A DNA stretch of 37,342 bases from Bacillota bacterium (GTDB taxonomy: Bacteria > Bacillota > UBA994 > UBA5500): positions 1 through 37,342 of the forward strand of contig JAKOXL010000018.1 in assembly GCA_029781045.1 (NCBI GenBank), read 5' to 3'. Made by a program: the position numbers and the translations under genes. Shown in pieces: positions 8,097 to 16,084 of the stretch. Numbering within the stretch: position 1 is the stretch's first letter; the number at the start of each line of letters is the position of its first letter. The notes under the pieces are model-generated. The model saw only the letters and a list, made by a program, of their open reading frames with translations. It ran no database searches and was not told the origin of the DNA.

Positions 8097-9479
8097 ATGT
8101 TAAGTAAAACAACAATTGAACGCATTCTAGATGCGGCTACGAGTCAAGGTGGAGACTTTGCTGAGGTATTCTGTGAAGATACCTTTTACACTAATGTCTT
8201 AGCCTTAACGGAAGGCGTAGAGACCAGTTCACTGGGACGAGAATCCGGTGTTGGAATTCGTATCTTCAACGGCCTGAATAGTCTCTATGGTTACACCAAT
8301 GACTTCAAGGAAGATAACCTCTTAGCCATGGTGCGGCAGATGACTGCTCTGTTGAACAAGGCTGCAGGGCAGCGGTCCAGGCTATGCGATTGCATTTCTT
8401 ATAGTGGCGTACATCCCATACAGCAAAAGCCGGTTTCCATTCCACTGGCTCGCAAGCTGGAAAAGATAGAACGAGCACTCTCGGCAGGTAAGAATTATGC
8501 TCCCGAGATTGTGCAGGTTTCTGTTAGTTATGTCGATATGGAACAGAGTGTTCAGATCGCCAACTCGGAGGGTCTCCTGGCAGAAGACGCTCGTGTCAAG
8601 ACCCGTATGCATATTACCGCCTTTGCTCAGAACGAGCAGGGCATGCAAACAGGGTATTTTGGCCCAGGAGCTATGCGAGGCTTTGAGTTTTACGATGATC
8701 TGGATATCGAATGGTATGCCCGGGAGGCGGCCCGCATTGCTACCACCATGTTGCGGGCTGTGCCTTGCCCTGGTGGGCAAATGCCAGTCGTAATTGATAA
8801 TGGGTTCGGGGGGCTCTTATTTCACGAAGCCTGCGGTCATAGTCTAGAGGCTTCTTCCGTGGCAAAAGGTACTTCCGAGTTCTCTGGCAAGTTGGGTGAG
8901 AGGATAGCCTCCCCCCTAGTAACTCTGATTGATGATGGGTCTTTGGCCAATGAGTGGGGATCATTAGCTATTGATGATGAAGGTATTCCTACGCGGAAAA
9001 ACATCTTGATCGAAAACGGTATTCTACGCGGCTATTTGGTGGATCGGTTGAACGGGCGCCGCATGGGCATGGCGCCCACCGGTTCGGCTAGGCGCAAGAA
9101 TTACCGCTTCGCCCCGCAGGCCCGTATGACTAATACCTATATTGCAAATGGCACCAGCACGAGAGACGAGATTATAGCCAATACGGAACGGGGCTTGTTC
9201 GTGAAGTATATTAACGGTGGTTCTGTAAACCCGGCCACCGGCGAGTTTAATTTCAATGCCTGTGAAAGCTACTTGATTGAAAACGGCAAAATAACCGAAC
9301 CGGTTAAGGGTGTAACCCTTATTGGCAAGGGCGGAAATATCTTGCAGCAGGTAGACATGGTGGCCAATAACCTGGAGATCCGGCAAGGCTATTGCTATGC
9401 CGCATCGGGGCCCCTATATATCGGGGCTGGGCAACCAACGGTCCGAGTGGCCAACATGACGGTGGGGGGTGCTAGATAG
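8097..9479 (+). CDS. tldD: TldD family zinc metalloprotease subunit
   Basis: 460 aa from ATG 8097, preceded by AGGAGG at 8085-8090. The longer in-frame ORF back to 7791 only overlaps the ATPase gene and is not used. The catalytic HExxxH motif is intact (H243, E244, H248 in GGLLFHEACGHSLEA), and the C-terminal half has the expected family blocks. TldD and TldE form a heterodimeric cytoplasmic protease that trims unfolded peptides; in Escherichia coli it matures microcin B17 and degrades the antitoxin CcdA. No RiPP precursor gene is recognisable nearby. Position directly behind a peptide importer suggests digestion of imported peptides, which is inference. Its stop codon overlaps the start of tldE. 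Confidence 0.93.
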   Translation: MLSKTTIERILDAATSQGGDFAEVFCEDTFYTNVLALTEGVETSSLGRESGVGIRIFNGLNSLYGYTNDFKEDNLLAMVRQMTALLNKAAGQRSRLCDCISYSGVHPIQQKPVSIPLARKLEKIERALSAGKNYAPEIVQVSVSYVDMEQSVQIANSEGLLAEDARVKTRMHITAFAQNEQGMQTGYFGPGAMRGFEFYDDLDIEWYAREAARIATTMLRAVPCPGGQMPVVIDNGFGGLLFHEACGHSLEASSVAKGTSEFSGKLGERIASPLVTLIDDGSLANEWGSLAIDDEGIPTRKNILIENGILRGYLVDRLNGRRMGMAPTGSARRKNYRFAPQARMTNTYIANGTSTRDEIIANTERGLFVKYINGGSVNPATGEFNFNACESYLIENGKITEPVKGVTLIGKGGNILQQVDMVANNLEIRQGYCYAASGPLYIGAGQPTVRVANMTVGGAR

Positions 9480-10810
9480 TGTTAGAAGGGTTCTTCAGCT
9501 CTTTCACCGAACATGCCCAGAGGGCCGGAATTACTCGCCTGCAGTTTTACGTGGAGCAAGTGGGAGAGCAACGGTTGCAAGTCTATGAACATGAACTAGA
9601 ACGCCTGCAGCTGGCCGATGTTACGCTGATCTATGTGGAGGGGGAATATGCGGGGAAGCGGGGAAGTACCTTTGTTGAAAACCTAACCCCCCACCTCTTC
9701 AATGAGCATATTGCCAGCATTAAGCAAACGGCTGAATGCAGCAATACCCCCTTTGTCCCGCTATCATTCCATAAGCTCCCCGCACTGCAGACGTGGGACA
9801 ATGGTTTGCCCGCCTTCCTGCTGGAGGAAAAACTAAAGGCTGCGGAAGACGCCGCCTATGCTCTAGATCCACGGGTCAAGTACGTAACCGAATGTAGCTG
9901 TCTCAAGCGAACGAAGAGAATATTGCTGCGGGACGAGTGGGGCAATCAAATGGAGGATAAACTGCACTATTACCGGATGGGTGTGGCTGTTATGGCTCAG
10001 GATGGAGGGGAAGTGCAGACGGCTCGGATTGCCGATTTTGCGCGCAACATTGACAAGCTAGATATGGTCAACTTGGCACAGACCACAGCTAAGCGCGCCG
10101 TATCAATGCTACATGCCACCCCCGTGCCAACTGGAAACTATCCGGTGATCTTGCACAACAACGTGGTATGCGAGTTGTTGCTGACTTTCCTACCTGCCTT
10201 CTTTGCTGACAGGGTGCAGAACTCCATGAGCAGAATGGGAGGCAAGCTGGGGCAACAAGTGGCCAACTCCAATGTAACACTCATTGAAGATCCGGCTTTT
10301 ACTTTGGGTATTATCACCCGCCGCTTTGACGACGAGGGTGTACTGACTAGCAAGAAGGCGATTATTGCCGATGGCGTCTTGAGCACCTATCTTCATAACC
10401 GGAAAACAGCAGAAAGAGCTGGCGTGATCCCAACGGGTAATGGCTTCAAGCGAGACTATGCTGAAAAGCCGACTATTAGCCCTACCAACCTCTATCTGCA
10501 GCCCGGGCAGATGACCTTGGCTGAGTTAGAGAAAGAGATAGACGAAGGCCTGTTGATTACCGAGTGCGACGGCATGTTTGCCGGTGCCAATCCGGTCTCT
10601 GGTGACTTCTCTCTCATCTCCAAAGGCTACTTGCTCAAAGGCGGCAGGATCGCTCGCCCCGTGGCTCAGATTACTATTGCCGGCAACTTTTTTGATCTGC
10701 TCAAGCAAGTGACGAACATTGGTTGTGATTTTGCCTCCTCCGGGTCGGAAAATGGTTTCGTAACAGCTCCTTCGCTTTTGCTTCCGTCTTTGGCGGTTGC
10801 TGGTGAATAG
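9479..10810 (+). CDS. tldE: TldE/PmbA family partner subunit of the TldD protease
   Basis: 443 aa from GTG 9479, whose G is the last base of the tldD stop (TAGTG), indicating translational coupling; GGTGGGGGG lies upstream inside tldD. The protein aligns with the PmbA/TldE fold: an N-terminal domain with the RLQLADVTLIYVEGEYAGKR region, then VPTGNYPVILHNNVVCELL where TldD would carry its zinc motif. The HExxxH is absent, as expected for TldE, which supports TldD structurally. The C-terminal part has the family's G-x-N-P-x-S-G-D-F motif (GANPVSGDFSLISKGYL). It ends the transporter-protease operon; a terminator follows at 10856. Confidence 0.92.
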   Translation: MLEGFFSSFTEHAQRAGITRLQFYVEQVGEQRLQVYEHELERLQLADVTLIYVEGEYAGKRGSTFVENLTPHLFNEHIASIKQTAECSNTPFVPLSFHKLPALQTWDNGLPAFLLEEKLKAAEDAAYALDPRVKYVTECSCLKRTKRILLRDEWGNQMEDKLHYYRMGVAVMAQDGGEVQTARIADFARNIDKLDMVNLAQTTAKRAVSMLHATPVPTGNYPVILHNNVVCELLLTFLPAFFADRVQNSMSRMGGKLGQQVANSNVTLIEDPAFTLGIITRRFDDEGVLTSKKAIIADGVLSTYLHNRKTAERAGVIPTGNGFKRDYAEKPTISPTNLYLQPGQMTLAELEKEIDEGLLITECDGMFAGANPVSGDFSLISKGYLLKGGRIARPVAQITIAGNFFDLLKQVTNIGCDFASSGSENGFVTAPSLLLPSLAVAGE

Positions 10811-10855
10811 GAGCAGACGTGCGGCCGGGCTGTGTCCTTCAGGCGTAAAAACAAG

Positions 10856-10884
10856 AAAGGGGCTGTCGCAAAACAGCTCCTTTT
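10856..10884 (+). terminator. Rho-independent terminator of the transporter-tldDE operon
   Basis: AAAGGGGCTGT (10856-10866) pairs with ACAGCTCCTTT (10873-10883) with one G:U pair, loop CGCAAA; the descending arm ends in TTTTGCTT. Confidence 0.85.
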
Positions 10885-11133
10885 GCTTCATGTTCCGGAG
10901 GGTCGTGGTCATACTAGAGCGCCTGTGCCCAACCTCTGGAATGAGCTCTGTTCGCCAAGGGCAGCCGAGCCTGTTTGTCGCTGCTTTTCCCTGGCTGACA
11001 ATTGGCCTAATGCGCCGCGCGTATACCTGCGGCCCTATAGTAGTAGTATCCTTTAGTGCGACTGCCCCTTTTATGATGGCTTACGAAAACGCCCTTGCCT
11101 CAGCGGTCATTCCCAATTATTGCTCTAGCTTTT
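10885..11133 (+). other. Non-coding gap with no recognisable content
   Basis: About 250 bases between the tldE terminator and the next promoter. Short ORFs exist (10797-11141 and 10832-11056, plus strand), but they overlap tldE or the terminator, lack ribosome binding sites and show no family motif. I found no strong hairpin, repeat or riboswitch core. It may be decayed coding sequence or simple spacer. Confidence 0.4.
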
Positions 11134-11142
11134 TGCTATAAT
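11134..11142 (+). promoter_or_regulatory. Extended -10 promoter for the dehydratase gene
   Basis: TGCTATAAT is a perfect TGn extended -10. The -35 region (about 11114-11119, CAATTA) is weak. The predicted start near 11149 leaves a ~50-base leader before the dehydratase start. Confidence 0.65.
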
Positions 11143-11198
11143 GGTTTCATAAAAGCCCGGACAGGCTGAAGAAACCAATAGATTGCGAGGCGATTGTG

Positions 11199-12143
11199 AT
11201 GGCAGACTTCGATATCCAAGCGTGTGCCAAACGGTTAGAGCCTTGGATTATCAAAACCCCTTTGGTAGAAGTGGAAGCGTTGAGCCAGCGGACAGGGAAA
11301 AAGGTCTATCTGAAACTGGAAAGCTTACAACGGACCGGTGCCTTTAAGTTTCGCGGTGCCATGAACTACATGCTGTCGTTAGGGAAAGCTGAAGCAGAGC
11401 GTGGAGTGATTACCGCATCCAGCGGCAATCATGGATTAGGCATGTCCTTAGGCGGCAAACTGCGAGGTATTAAGTGCACCGTTGTCATGCCCGTATCGGC
11501 GCCTTTGACCAAACAAGAGCGGGCCAAGGGATATGGGGCAACCCTGGTCTTGCACGGCAACGATTATGATGAAGCTCAGCAGTATGCGCAGAAGCTGGCG
11601 GAAGAGCACGGATACACATATGTGCCCAGCTTTAACCATCGAGCCATTATTGAAGGACAGGGAACTATCTTTAATGAAATCGTCAAAGAACTGCCGCAGG
11701 TAGATATGGTGGTGGCGCCCGTCGGTGGTGGCGGTATGCTGGCTGGTTTGCTGATAGCGAGAGAGCAAAGCGGCATGGAGGTGGAAATAGTAGGAGTGGA
11801 GCCAACGGGTGCAGCCAGTATGCAGGCCTCCCTGGCAGCCGGTCGACAGACCACCTTGCCCACCATGCAGACTATAGCCGATGGGGTGGCGGTGAGGACC
11901 CCTGGCAGCCTTAATTTCGAGATCATCAGCCGCTTCAATCCGCCCATGTGGCAAGTAAGCGATGAGGGAATTTTGGCGGTCCAGAAACTGTTGCTGCAGG
12001 AATCGAAGCTTATTGTGGAGACGGCAGGGGCCGTTTCCGTTGCTGGCCTTTTGGCAGCCAATCTGCCTGCAGAGATAGAAACAGTAGTTTGTGTAATTAG
12101 CGGCGCCAACCTAGACTTGGCCAATCTAGCTAAGCTAATATAA
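11199..12143 (+). CDS. PLP-dependent threonine/serine dehydratase (short, catabolic type)
   Basis: 314 aa from ATG 11199, with GCGAGG 8 bases upstream; an adjacent GTG at 11196 is possible but too close to it. Fold-type II PLP enzyme: Schiff-base lysine K50 in TGAFKFRGA, the substrate loop SSGNHGLG, the phosphate-binding PVGGGGMLAG, and SGANLD near the C-terminus. It lacks the C-terminal ACT-like regulatory domain of biosynthetic IlvA, so it resembles TdcB-type catabolic threonine deaminase or serine racemase/dehydratase. The likely reaction is threonine to 2-oxobutyrate plus ammonia, or serine to pyruvate plus ammonia. It has its own promoter and follows peptide uptake and protease genes, consistent with amino-acid catabolism (inference). 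Confidence 0.88.
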   Translation: MADFDIQACAKRLEPWIIKTPLVEVEALSQRTGKKVYLKLESLQRTGAFKFRGAMNYMLSLGKAEAERGVITASSGNHGLGMSLGGKLRGIKCTVVMPVSAPLTKQERAKGYGATLVLHGNDYDEAQQYAQKLAEEHGYTYVPSFNHRAIIEGQGTIFNEIVKELPQVDMVVAPVGGGGMLAGLLIAREQSGMEVEIVGVEPTGAASMQASLAAGRQTTLPTMQTIADGVAVRTPGSLNFEIISRFNPPMWQVSDEGILAVQKLLLQESKLIVETAGAVSVAGLLAANLPAEIETVVCVISGANLDLANLAKLI

Positions 12144-12219
12144 GTATAGTTCGGGCTTGTTCTGGCTAATGGTTAAAAGAAAGCCGCATTGGACCAGAGT
12201 TAAGGGGGACAAACCATAG

Positions 12220-12927
12220 ATGAAAGAATACGATCCGATAGTGCACGTAGGCGATGAGGCCTATCTCCGCATCATGATAAAAACCCATACCATAATGAAG
12301 GGCGAAGATATAGGCGACCTGCTGGTCCGCTACGTGCAGCCAGAACTGCAACCAGGGGACGTTATCTTCGTTAGTGAAAAGGCGGCTGCCGCCAGTCAGG
12401 GAAGAGCTGTTCCCTTGGATGAGATTAAGCCCAGTTGGCTAGCTCGGTTCTTAGTGCGTTTTGTCTATAAGGCACCCTATGGCATTGGTTTGGGTATGCC
12501 AGAGACCATGGAAATGGCCATTCGGGAAGTGGGCGTGCTGCGCATTTTATTGGCTGCCATTATTGGTGGTCTAGGTAAAATCTTTGGCATTCGCGGTCTG
12601 TTCTACCGCGTTGCCGGCCACAAGGCCCGCTCTATTGATGGTCCGGCCGACTATGTTATCCCGCCTTATAATCGCCATGTGGTTTTAGGGGTAGCTGATG
12701 CCGATGGGCTTTGCCGTCGGGCGGCAGAGAAGGTGGGAGCGCCAGTGGCCATTGTGGATGCCAATGATATTGGCCTGAACATTATCGGTCTTTCTAGCCC
12801 CGATCTGCGCAGATTGCCCTGGCGTGCCATACTGAAAGATAACCCGGCGGGACAATCGAGAGAGAGTACTCCTTTTGGGATTATCCGTCCTTTAGGGGCG
12901 GTAGAAAAAAGCCGTTCCTTTTCTTGA
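12220..12927 (+). CDS. CofE-like protein (coenzyme F420-0:L-glutamate ligase family)
   Basis: 235 aa from ATG 12220, with AAGGGGG about 11 bases upstream. Recognisable family features: an N-terminal TIMKGEDIGDLLVRYV with QPGDVIFVSEKAAAASQGR, then GIGLGMPETMEMAI, AGHKARSIDGP, VIPPYNRHVVLGVADADGLC, and VAIVDANDIGLNIIG. CofE adds gamma-linked glutamates to F420-0. No other F420 biosynthesis or F420-dependent gene is visible, and stand-alone CofE-like proteins occur in Firmicutes without known F420 use, so the actual substrate is open; a different gamma-glutamyl ligase activity is possible. It lies 76 bases after the dehydratase with no clear terminator between, so they may be cotranscribed. Confidence 0.72.
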   Translation: MKEYDPIVHVGDEAYLRIMIKTHTIMKGEDIGDLLVRYVQPELQPGDVIFVSEKAAAASQGRAVPLDEIKPSWLARFLVRFVYKAPYGIGLGMPETMEMAIREVGVLRILLAAIIGGLGKIFGIRGLFYRVAGHKARSIDGPADYVIPPYNRHVVLGVADADGLCRRAAEKVGAPVAIVDANDIGLNIIGLSSPDLRRLPWRAILKDNPAGQSRESTPFGIIRPLGAVEKSRSFS

Positions 12928-12947
12928 GCAACTGGCAAAATCACATA

Positions 12948-12977
12948 TTGACATTGAAAATATGACTGTGATATTCT
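12948..12977 (+). promoter_or_regulatory. Sigma-A promoter of the pyrBI operon
   Basis: TTGACA (12948-12953, perfect -35), 18-bp spacer, TATTCT (12972-12977). Predicted transcription start near 12984, giving a ~150-nt leader that holds the PyrR attenuator. Confidence 0.8.
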
Positions 12978-12995
12978 TCTTGGAAGAAAAAAAGA

Positions 12996-13029
12996 GCCTT
13001 TAACCTTGGTCCCGTGAGGCTAAGAAGGC
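12996..13029 (+). promoter_or_regulatory. PyrR-binding loop (anti-antiterminator) of the pyr attenuator
   Basis: The loop sequence TCCCGTGAGGCT (13010-13021) fits the PyrR-binding consensus UCCNGNGAGGYU exactly. Around it the expected stem forms: CTTGG (13005-13009) and CC (13011-13012) pair with GG (13018-13019) and CTAAG (13020-13024), with bulged U at 13010, and a lower stem GCCTT (12996-13000) pairs with AAGGC (13025-13029). In Bacillus, UMP-bound PyrR stabilises this structure, freeing the downstream terminator. The alternative antiterminator is also readable: AAGAAGGC (13022-13029) is perfectly complementary to GCCTTCTT (13062-13069) in the terminator arm. Confidence 0.92.
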
Positions 13030-13059
13030 GCTGGCATAAGAGGTTGCTATGGTCTTGGT

Positions 13060-13097
13060 GTGCCTTCTTGCCTACTACGGGCGGGAAGGCACTTTTA
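13060..13097 (+). terminator. Attenuator terminator of the pyrBI leader
   Basis: GTGCCTTC (13060-13067) pairs with GAAGGCAC (13085-13092), extended by TTGCC (13068-13072) with GGCGG (13080-13084, two G:U pairs), followed by TTTTA. The 5' arm is shared with the antiterminator, so the two forms are mutually exclusive. Confidence 0.9.
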
Positions 13098-13132
13098 TTC
13101 TGCCCAGCCTAAATAGAAAGAGAGTGAGTGCG

Positions 13133-14059
13133 GTGGCGATTCGTGGCAAGTCTTTGATTTCACCCGACGACTTTACGGTGGAAGAGTTGCAGCAGGTTGT
13201 AACCACAGCCAATGAAATGATGGATACGGGTATCGACTCCTATGGGGACCTTTGTAAAGGAAAGATATTGGCTACCCTCTTCTATGAGCCCAGCACCCGT
13301 ACCCGATTAAGCTTTGAAACGGCCATGTTGCGTATGGGTGGCAGTGTCCTTGGCTTTGGAGATGCTAACACTAGTTCGGTATCCAAAGGTGAGAGCATTG
13401 CTGACACAGCCCGTGTGATTTCCTACTATGCCGACGTGGCTGTCATGCGCCATCCTAAAGAGGGCGCCCCGAAACTGGCGGCCCAGTACGCTACCATTCC
13501 CTTCATCAATGGTGGAGACGGTGGTCATCAGCATCCTACCCAGACCCTCACGGATCTTGTTACCATCGCCCGCTACAAAGGCGACTTGGCCCAGCAGGTG
13601 GTGGCCTTCTGTGGCGACTTGAAATTCGGTCGTACGGTGCACTCGTTGATTCGCACTTTGGCCCGCATGCAGGTAAAAAAGTTTGTCTTGATTTCGCCGG
13701 AAGAGTTGACGCTGCCGACTCACCTTTATCGCGAAGTACAGGCTAAAGGCGTGCCCATGGAAGTGACTACCTGTTTGGAGGAAGTCATACCGGAAGTGGA
13801 CGTGCTCTACATGACCCGAATCCAGCGGGAGCGCTTCTTTAATGAAGCCGACTATCAGCGCTTGAAAGACACCTACATTTTGGACGCCCGCAAAATGGAG
13901 GGGGCGAAGCGCGACATGATCGTTATGCATCCGCTCCCGCGGGTGAACGAAATTGCTTATGAGATAGATGACGATCCTCGGGCTATCTATTTTAAACAGA
14001 GCGAGTGCGGCGTTTATGCCCGCATGGCACTTATGGCTCTGCAGCTGGGGGTGATGTAG
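13133..14059 (+). CDS. pyrB: Aspartate carbamoyltransferase catalytic subunit
   Basis: 308 aa from GTG 13133, close to the 311 aa of the Escherichia coli subunit. An in-frame ATG at 13049 with a good ribosome binding site would add 28 residues encoded by the attenuator; family length argues for 13133, though its own ribosome binding site (AAAGAGAG) is weak. Carbamoyl-phosphate site [13 protein letters not shown] (STRTR) and HPTQTLTDL are intact, as is [10 protein letters not shown] near the C-terminus. The enzyme joins carbamoyl phosphate and aspartate in the first committed step of pyrimidine synthesis, in the cytoplasm. It is followed two bases later by the regulatory subunit gene, so the holoenzyme should be the allosteric class B type. 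Transcription is controlled by the PyrR attenuator upstream. Confidence 0.95.
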   Translation: MAIRGKSLISPDDFTVEELQQVVTTANEMMDTGIDSYGDLCKGKILATLFYEPSTRTRLSFETAMLRMGGSVLGFGDANTSSVSKGESIADTARVISYYADVAVMRHPKEGAPKLAAQYATIPFINGGDGGHQHPTQTLTDLVTIARYKGDLAQQVVAFCGDLKFGRTVHSLIRTLARMQVKKFVLISPEELTLPTHLYREVQAKGVPMEVTTCLEEVIPEVDVLYMTRIQRERFFNEADYQRLKDTYILDARKMEGAKRDMIVMHPLPRVNEIAYEIDDDPRAIYFKQSECGVYARMALMALQLGVM

Positions 14060-14060
14060 A

Positions 14061-14489
14061 ATGATGCAGGTTACCAGTATTTCCGAGGGCATTGTGCTTG
14101 ACCATATTACTCAAGGTAACGGGCTTAAGATTTTCTCTCAGTTGAATCTGGCGGCCCTAGACCATCCCGTAGTTCTACTGATGAATGTGCCTTCTCGTCT
14201 CTTGGGGCGAAAAGATATCATCAAAATCCAAAACATCAAGGATATTGACTTGGCCATGATCGGTCTTATCGATCCCTCGACCACTGTGAATGTTATCGAA
14301 GGTGGCCAGATAATCCGCAAGCACAAGGTGGGGATTCCCGAGACGGTTAAAGGGCTCTTTAAGTGCAGTAATCCCCGCTGTGTCACCAATTCCGATACCT
14401 ACGCCGAGCCCAACTTCCGGTTAGTGGATGCCCGCAACCGCGAGTATGCTTGCGAGTACTGCGAAGAAACCACCCGCTATCGTCTCTAA
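14061..14489 (+). CDS. pyrI: Aspartate carbamoyltransferase regulatory subunit
   Basis: 142 aa from ATG 14061, one base after the pyrB stop; the ribosome binding site (GGGGGTGATG) lies in the pyrB end, indicating coupling. The N-terminal allosteric domain has the conserved GLKIFSQLNL and NVPSRLLGRKDIIKI regions. The C-terminal zinc domain has four cysteines: C in FKCSNPRC (x4 spacing) and in CEYC, as in the E. coli subunit. It binds CTP/ATP and links catalytic trimers. pyrI is common in Enterobacteria, Archaea and some Clostridia but absent from Bacillus subtilis, which supports a clostridial rather than bacillar origin. Confidence 0.95.
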   Translation: MMQVTSISEGIVLDHITQGNGLKIFSQLNLAALDHPVVLLMNVPSRLLGRKDIIKIQNIKDIDLAMIGLIDPSTTVNVIEGGQIIRKHKVGIPETVKGLFKCSNPRCVTNSDTYAEPNFRLVDARNREYACEYCEETTRYRL

Positions 14490-14504
14490 GAGTTGACAAT
14501 ACGG

Positions 14505-14545
14505 TAACAGACTGCCCTTCTCCCCCCGGGCAGTCTGTTATTGTC
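14505..14545 (+). terminator. Terminator-like hairpin after pyrI
   Basis: Perfect 13-bp stem TAACAGACTGCCC (14505-14517) with GGGCAGTCTGTTA (14528-14540), followed by TTGTC. Upstream GACAA (14495-14499) could pair with that TTGTC. The U-tract is poor, but stem strength suggests an operon end. Confidence 0.7.
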
Positions 14546-14555
14546 TTGGGCAAGG

Positions 14556-14564
14556 TGATAAAAT
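14556..14564 (+). promoter_or_regulatory. Candidate extended -10 promoter for the MATE gene
   Basis: TGATAAAAT matches TGn-TAnAAT; no good -35 is visible. It lies 42 bases before the ATG at 14607. Confidence 0.5.
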
Positions 14565-14606
14565 GGGTATGCATTCATTGCAAGCATCAGGAGGAGGCGC
14601 CAGAGG

Positions 14607-16019
14607 ATGGAGCATAATGTTACCCTCGCTGCAGAATCGACTGACGTTCCCCAATCTGAAATACGCCGCCGTATTTTCAGCATGGTTTGGCCGGCGACTA
14701 TTGAAAACGTGCTACAGATGCTGGTGGGTATGGTGGCCACTGCTATGGTGGGTAAGATCGGTGCCGAAGCGACGGCTGCTGTGGGTCTTAGTACCCGTAT
14801 TACCCAGATTGTTTGGTGCCTCTTCTCAGCCATAGGTACGGGGGCCACGGTGCTCATTGCCCGTGCCTTTGGTGCCAATGACCGACAGGCTGCCAAACGC
14901 ACGGCCGAGCAGGCCATGTTGTTGGCCCTCGGTTTGGTTGTCTTTATGGCCCTTGTTATCTGGAGCAAGGCCCGCTTTTGGTTGATCTTGCTATTTAATC
15001 CGGAGAGTCAACTGCTAGAGAGCGCCTATACCTTCTTGCGTATTGCCGTGTGGGGCATGCCTTTTATGGCCGTCATGCAAGTGGTGGGCGCCATCTTGCG
15101 GGGTGCGGGTAACACCAAGACGCCGATGCAGATCGCTTTTTTCGTAAACTTAATTAACGTGGTGGCCAATTATGTGTTGATCTACGGGGTCTTTGGTTCC
15201 CCCGCCCTAGGCATGATAGGCGCTGCCTTCGCCACCTTACTATCCCAGTTTGTAGGTGCTATGTTGGCTCTGTTTGCTATCACCCGCCCCCTGTCGATTA
15301 TCTCCATAAACCTGAAGCAGCGGGTGCAAACCGACTTGCAAGAAATGCGCCGGATACTGGGTATTGGCATTCCCGCCGCTTTCGAACAGCTCTTTTGGCA
15401 GGCTGCTACTATTATTATGATGGGTCTGATTGTTACCTTTGGAACCAATGCCTTGGCAGCCCATCAGTTGGGCTTAAATGCCGAATCCCTTTCCTATATG
15501 CCCAGTGCCGGTTTTGGCATTGCGGCTACCGCCTTTGTGGGGCAAAGCCTGGGAGCCGGTCGGCTAGATCTAGCCCGTCGCTATGTGCGTGAGATCAACA
15601 AATGGGGCATTATCCTTACCATTTTCACCGGTGGCCTGCTGCTGGTGATTCCTACTCAGATCATGGCACTGCTTACCAACGAGCAGGAGGTTATCGAGTT
15701 GGGTGCCATTTACCTGCGCCTCATGGGTTCGGTTCAGATTCCTCAGCTTATAGCCGGTATATTAAATGGTGCCATGCGTGGCGGTGGTGACACCAAGGCA
15801 CCCATGTATATTGGAGGTTTAGGTCTCTGGGGCATTCGCATCCCCTTCTCCTTCATTTTCAGCCGCCACTTTGGTTTGGGAATCGTAGGCGTTTGGTTGG
15901 CCATGACTCTCGACTTACTCACTCGTTTTGTACTGACTACCCTGCGCTATCGTAGTGGTCGGTGGAAAAGTGCCTTGGCAAGCGATGCCCAAGTATTGGC
16001 GAAGGCTAGGGTAAGTTAG
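14607..16019 (+). CDS. MATE family efflux transporter
   Basis: 470 aa from ATG 14607, with GAGGAGG at 14591-14597. Twelve hydrophobic segments are arranged in two MatE repeats (about 30-230 and 250-450). Motifs typical of the DinF/NorM superfamily include GMVATAMVGKIGAEATAAVGLSTR in the first half and the corresponding FGTNALAAHQLGLNAESL with GFGIAATAFVGQSLGAGR in the second; FGAN and GAMRGGGDTKAP are also present. These inner-membrane antiporters use Na+ or H+ gradients to export cationic drugs or metabolites. The gene stands alone between its own promoter and a shared terminator, so substrate cannot be inferred. Confidence 0.9.
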   Translation: MEHNVTLAAESTDVPQSEIRRRIFSMVWPATIENVLQMLVGMVATAMVGKIGAEATAAVGLSTRITQIVWCLFSAIGTGATVLIARAFGANDRQAAKRTAEQAMLLALGLVVFMALVIWSKARFWLILLFNPESQLLESAYTFLRIAVWGMPFMAVMQVVGAILRGAGNTKTPMQIAFFVNLINVVANYVLIYGVFGSPALGMIGAAFATLLSQFVGAMLALFAITRPLSIISINLKQRVQTDLQEMRRILGIGIPAAFEQLFWQAATIIMMGLIVTFGTNALAAHQLGLNAESLSYMPSAGFGIAATAFVGQSLGAGRLDLARRYVREINKWGIILTIFTGGLLLVIPTQIMALLTNEQEVIELGAIYLRLMGSVQIPQLIAGILNGAMRGGGDTKAPMYIGGLGLWGIRIPFSFIFSRHFGLGIVGVWLAMTLDLLTRFVLTTLRYRSGRWKSALASDAQVLAKARVS

Positions 16020-16050
16020 TCGAGTTTAACTTCATCCGTTGATGTGAAAA

Positions 16051-16084
16051 AGGCGGCCTCTGGTTTCAAACCAGTTTGCCGCCT
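16051..16084. terminator. Bidirectional terminator between the MATE gene and iadA
   Basis: AGGCGGC (16051-16057) pairs with GCCGCCT (16078-16084), and CTGGTTT pairs with AAACCAG inside. On the minus strand the stem is followed by TTTTTC, a good terminator for iadA; on the plus strand the tail CCTTTATT is weaker. The ~100 bases from here to the iadA stop show nothing else. Confidence 0.8.

Noticed and set aside
10797-11141. 114-aa plus-strand ORF after tldE
   Set aside because: It begins inside tldE, runs through the terminator, has no ribosome binding site and no recognisable motif.
11448-12124. Two overlapping minus-strand ORFs of 168 and 182 aa
   Set aside because: Both lie antisense to the dehydratase gene, whose PLP motifs are intact.
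13307-14092. 261-aa minus-strand ORF
   Set aside because: Antisense shadow of pyrB; His-rich, low-complexity product without family motifs.
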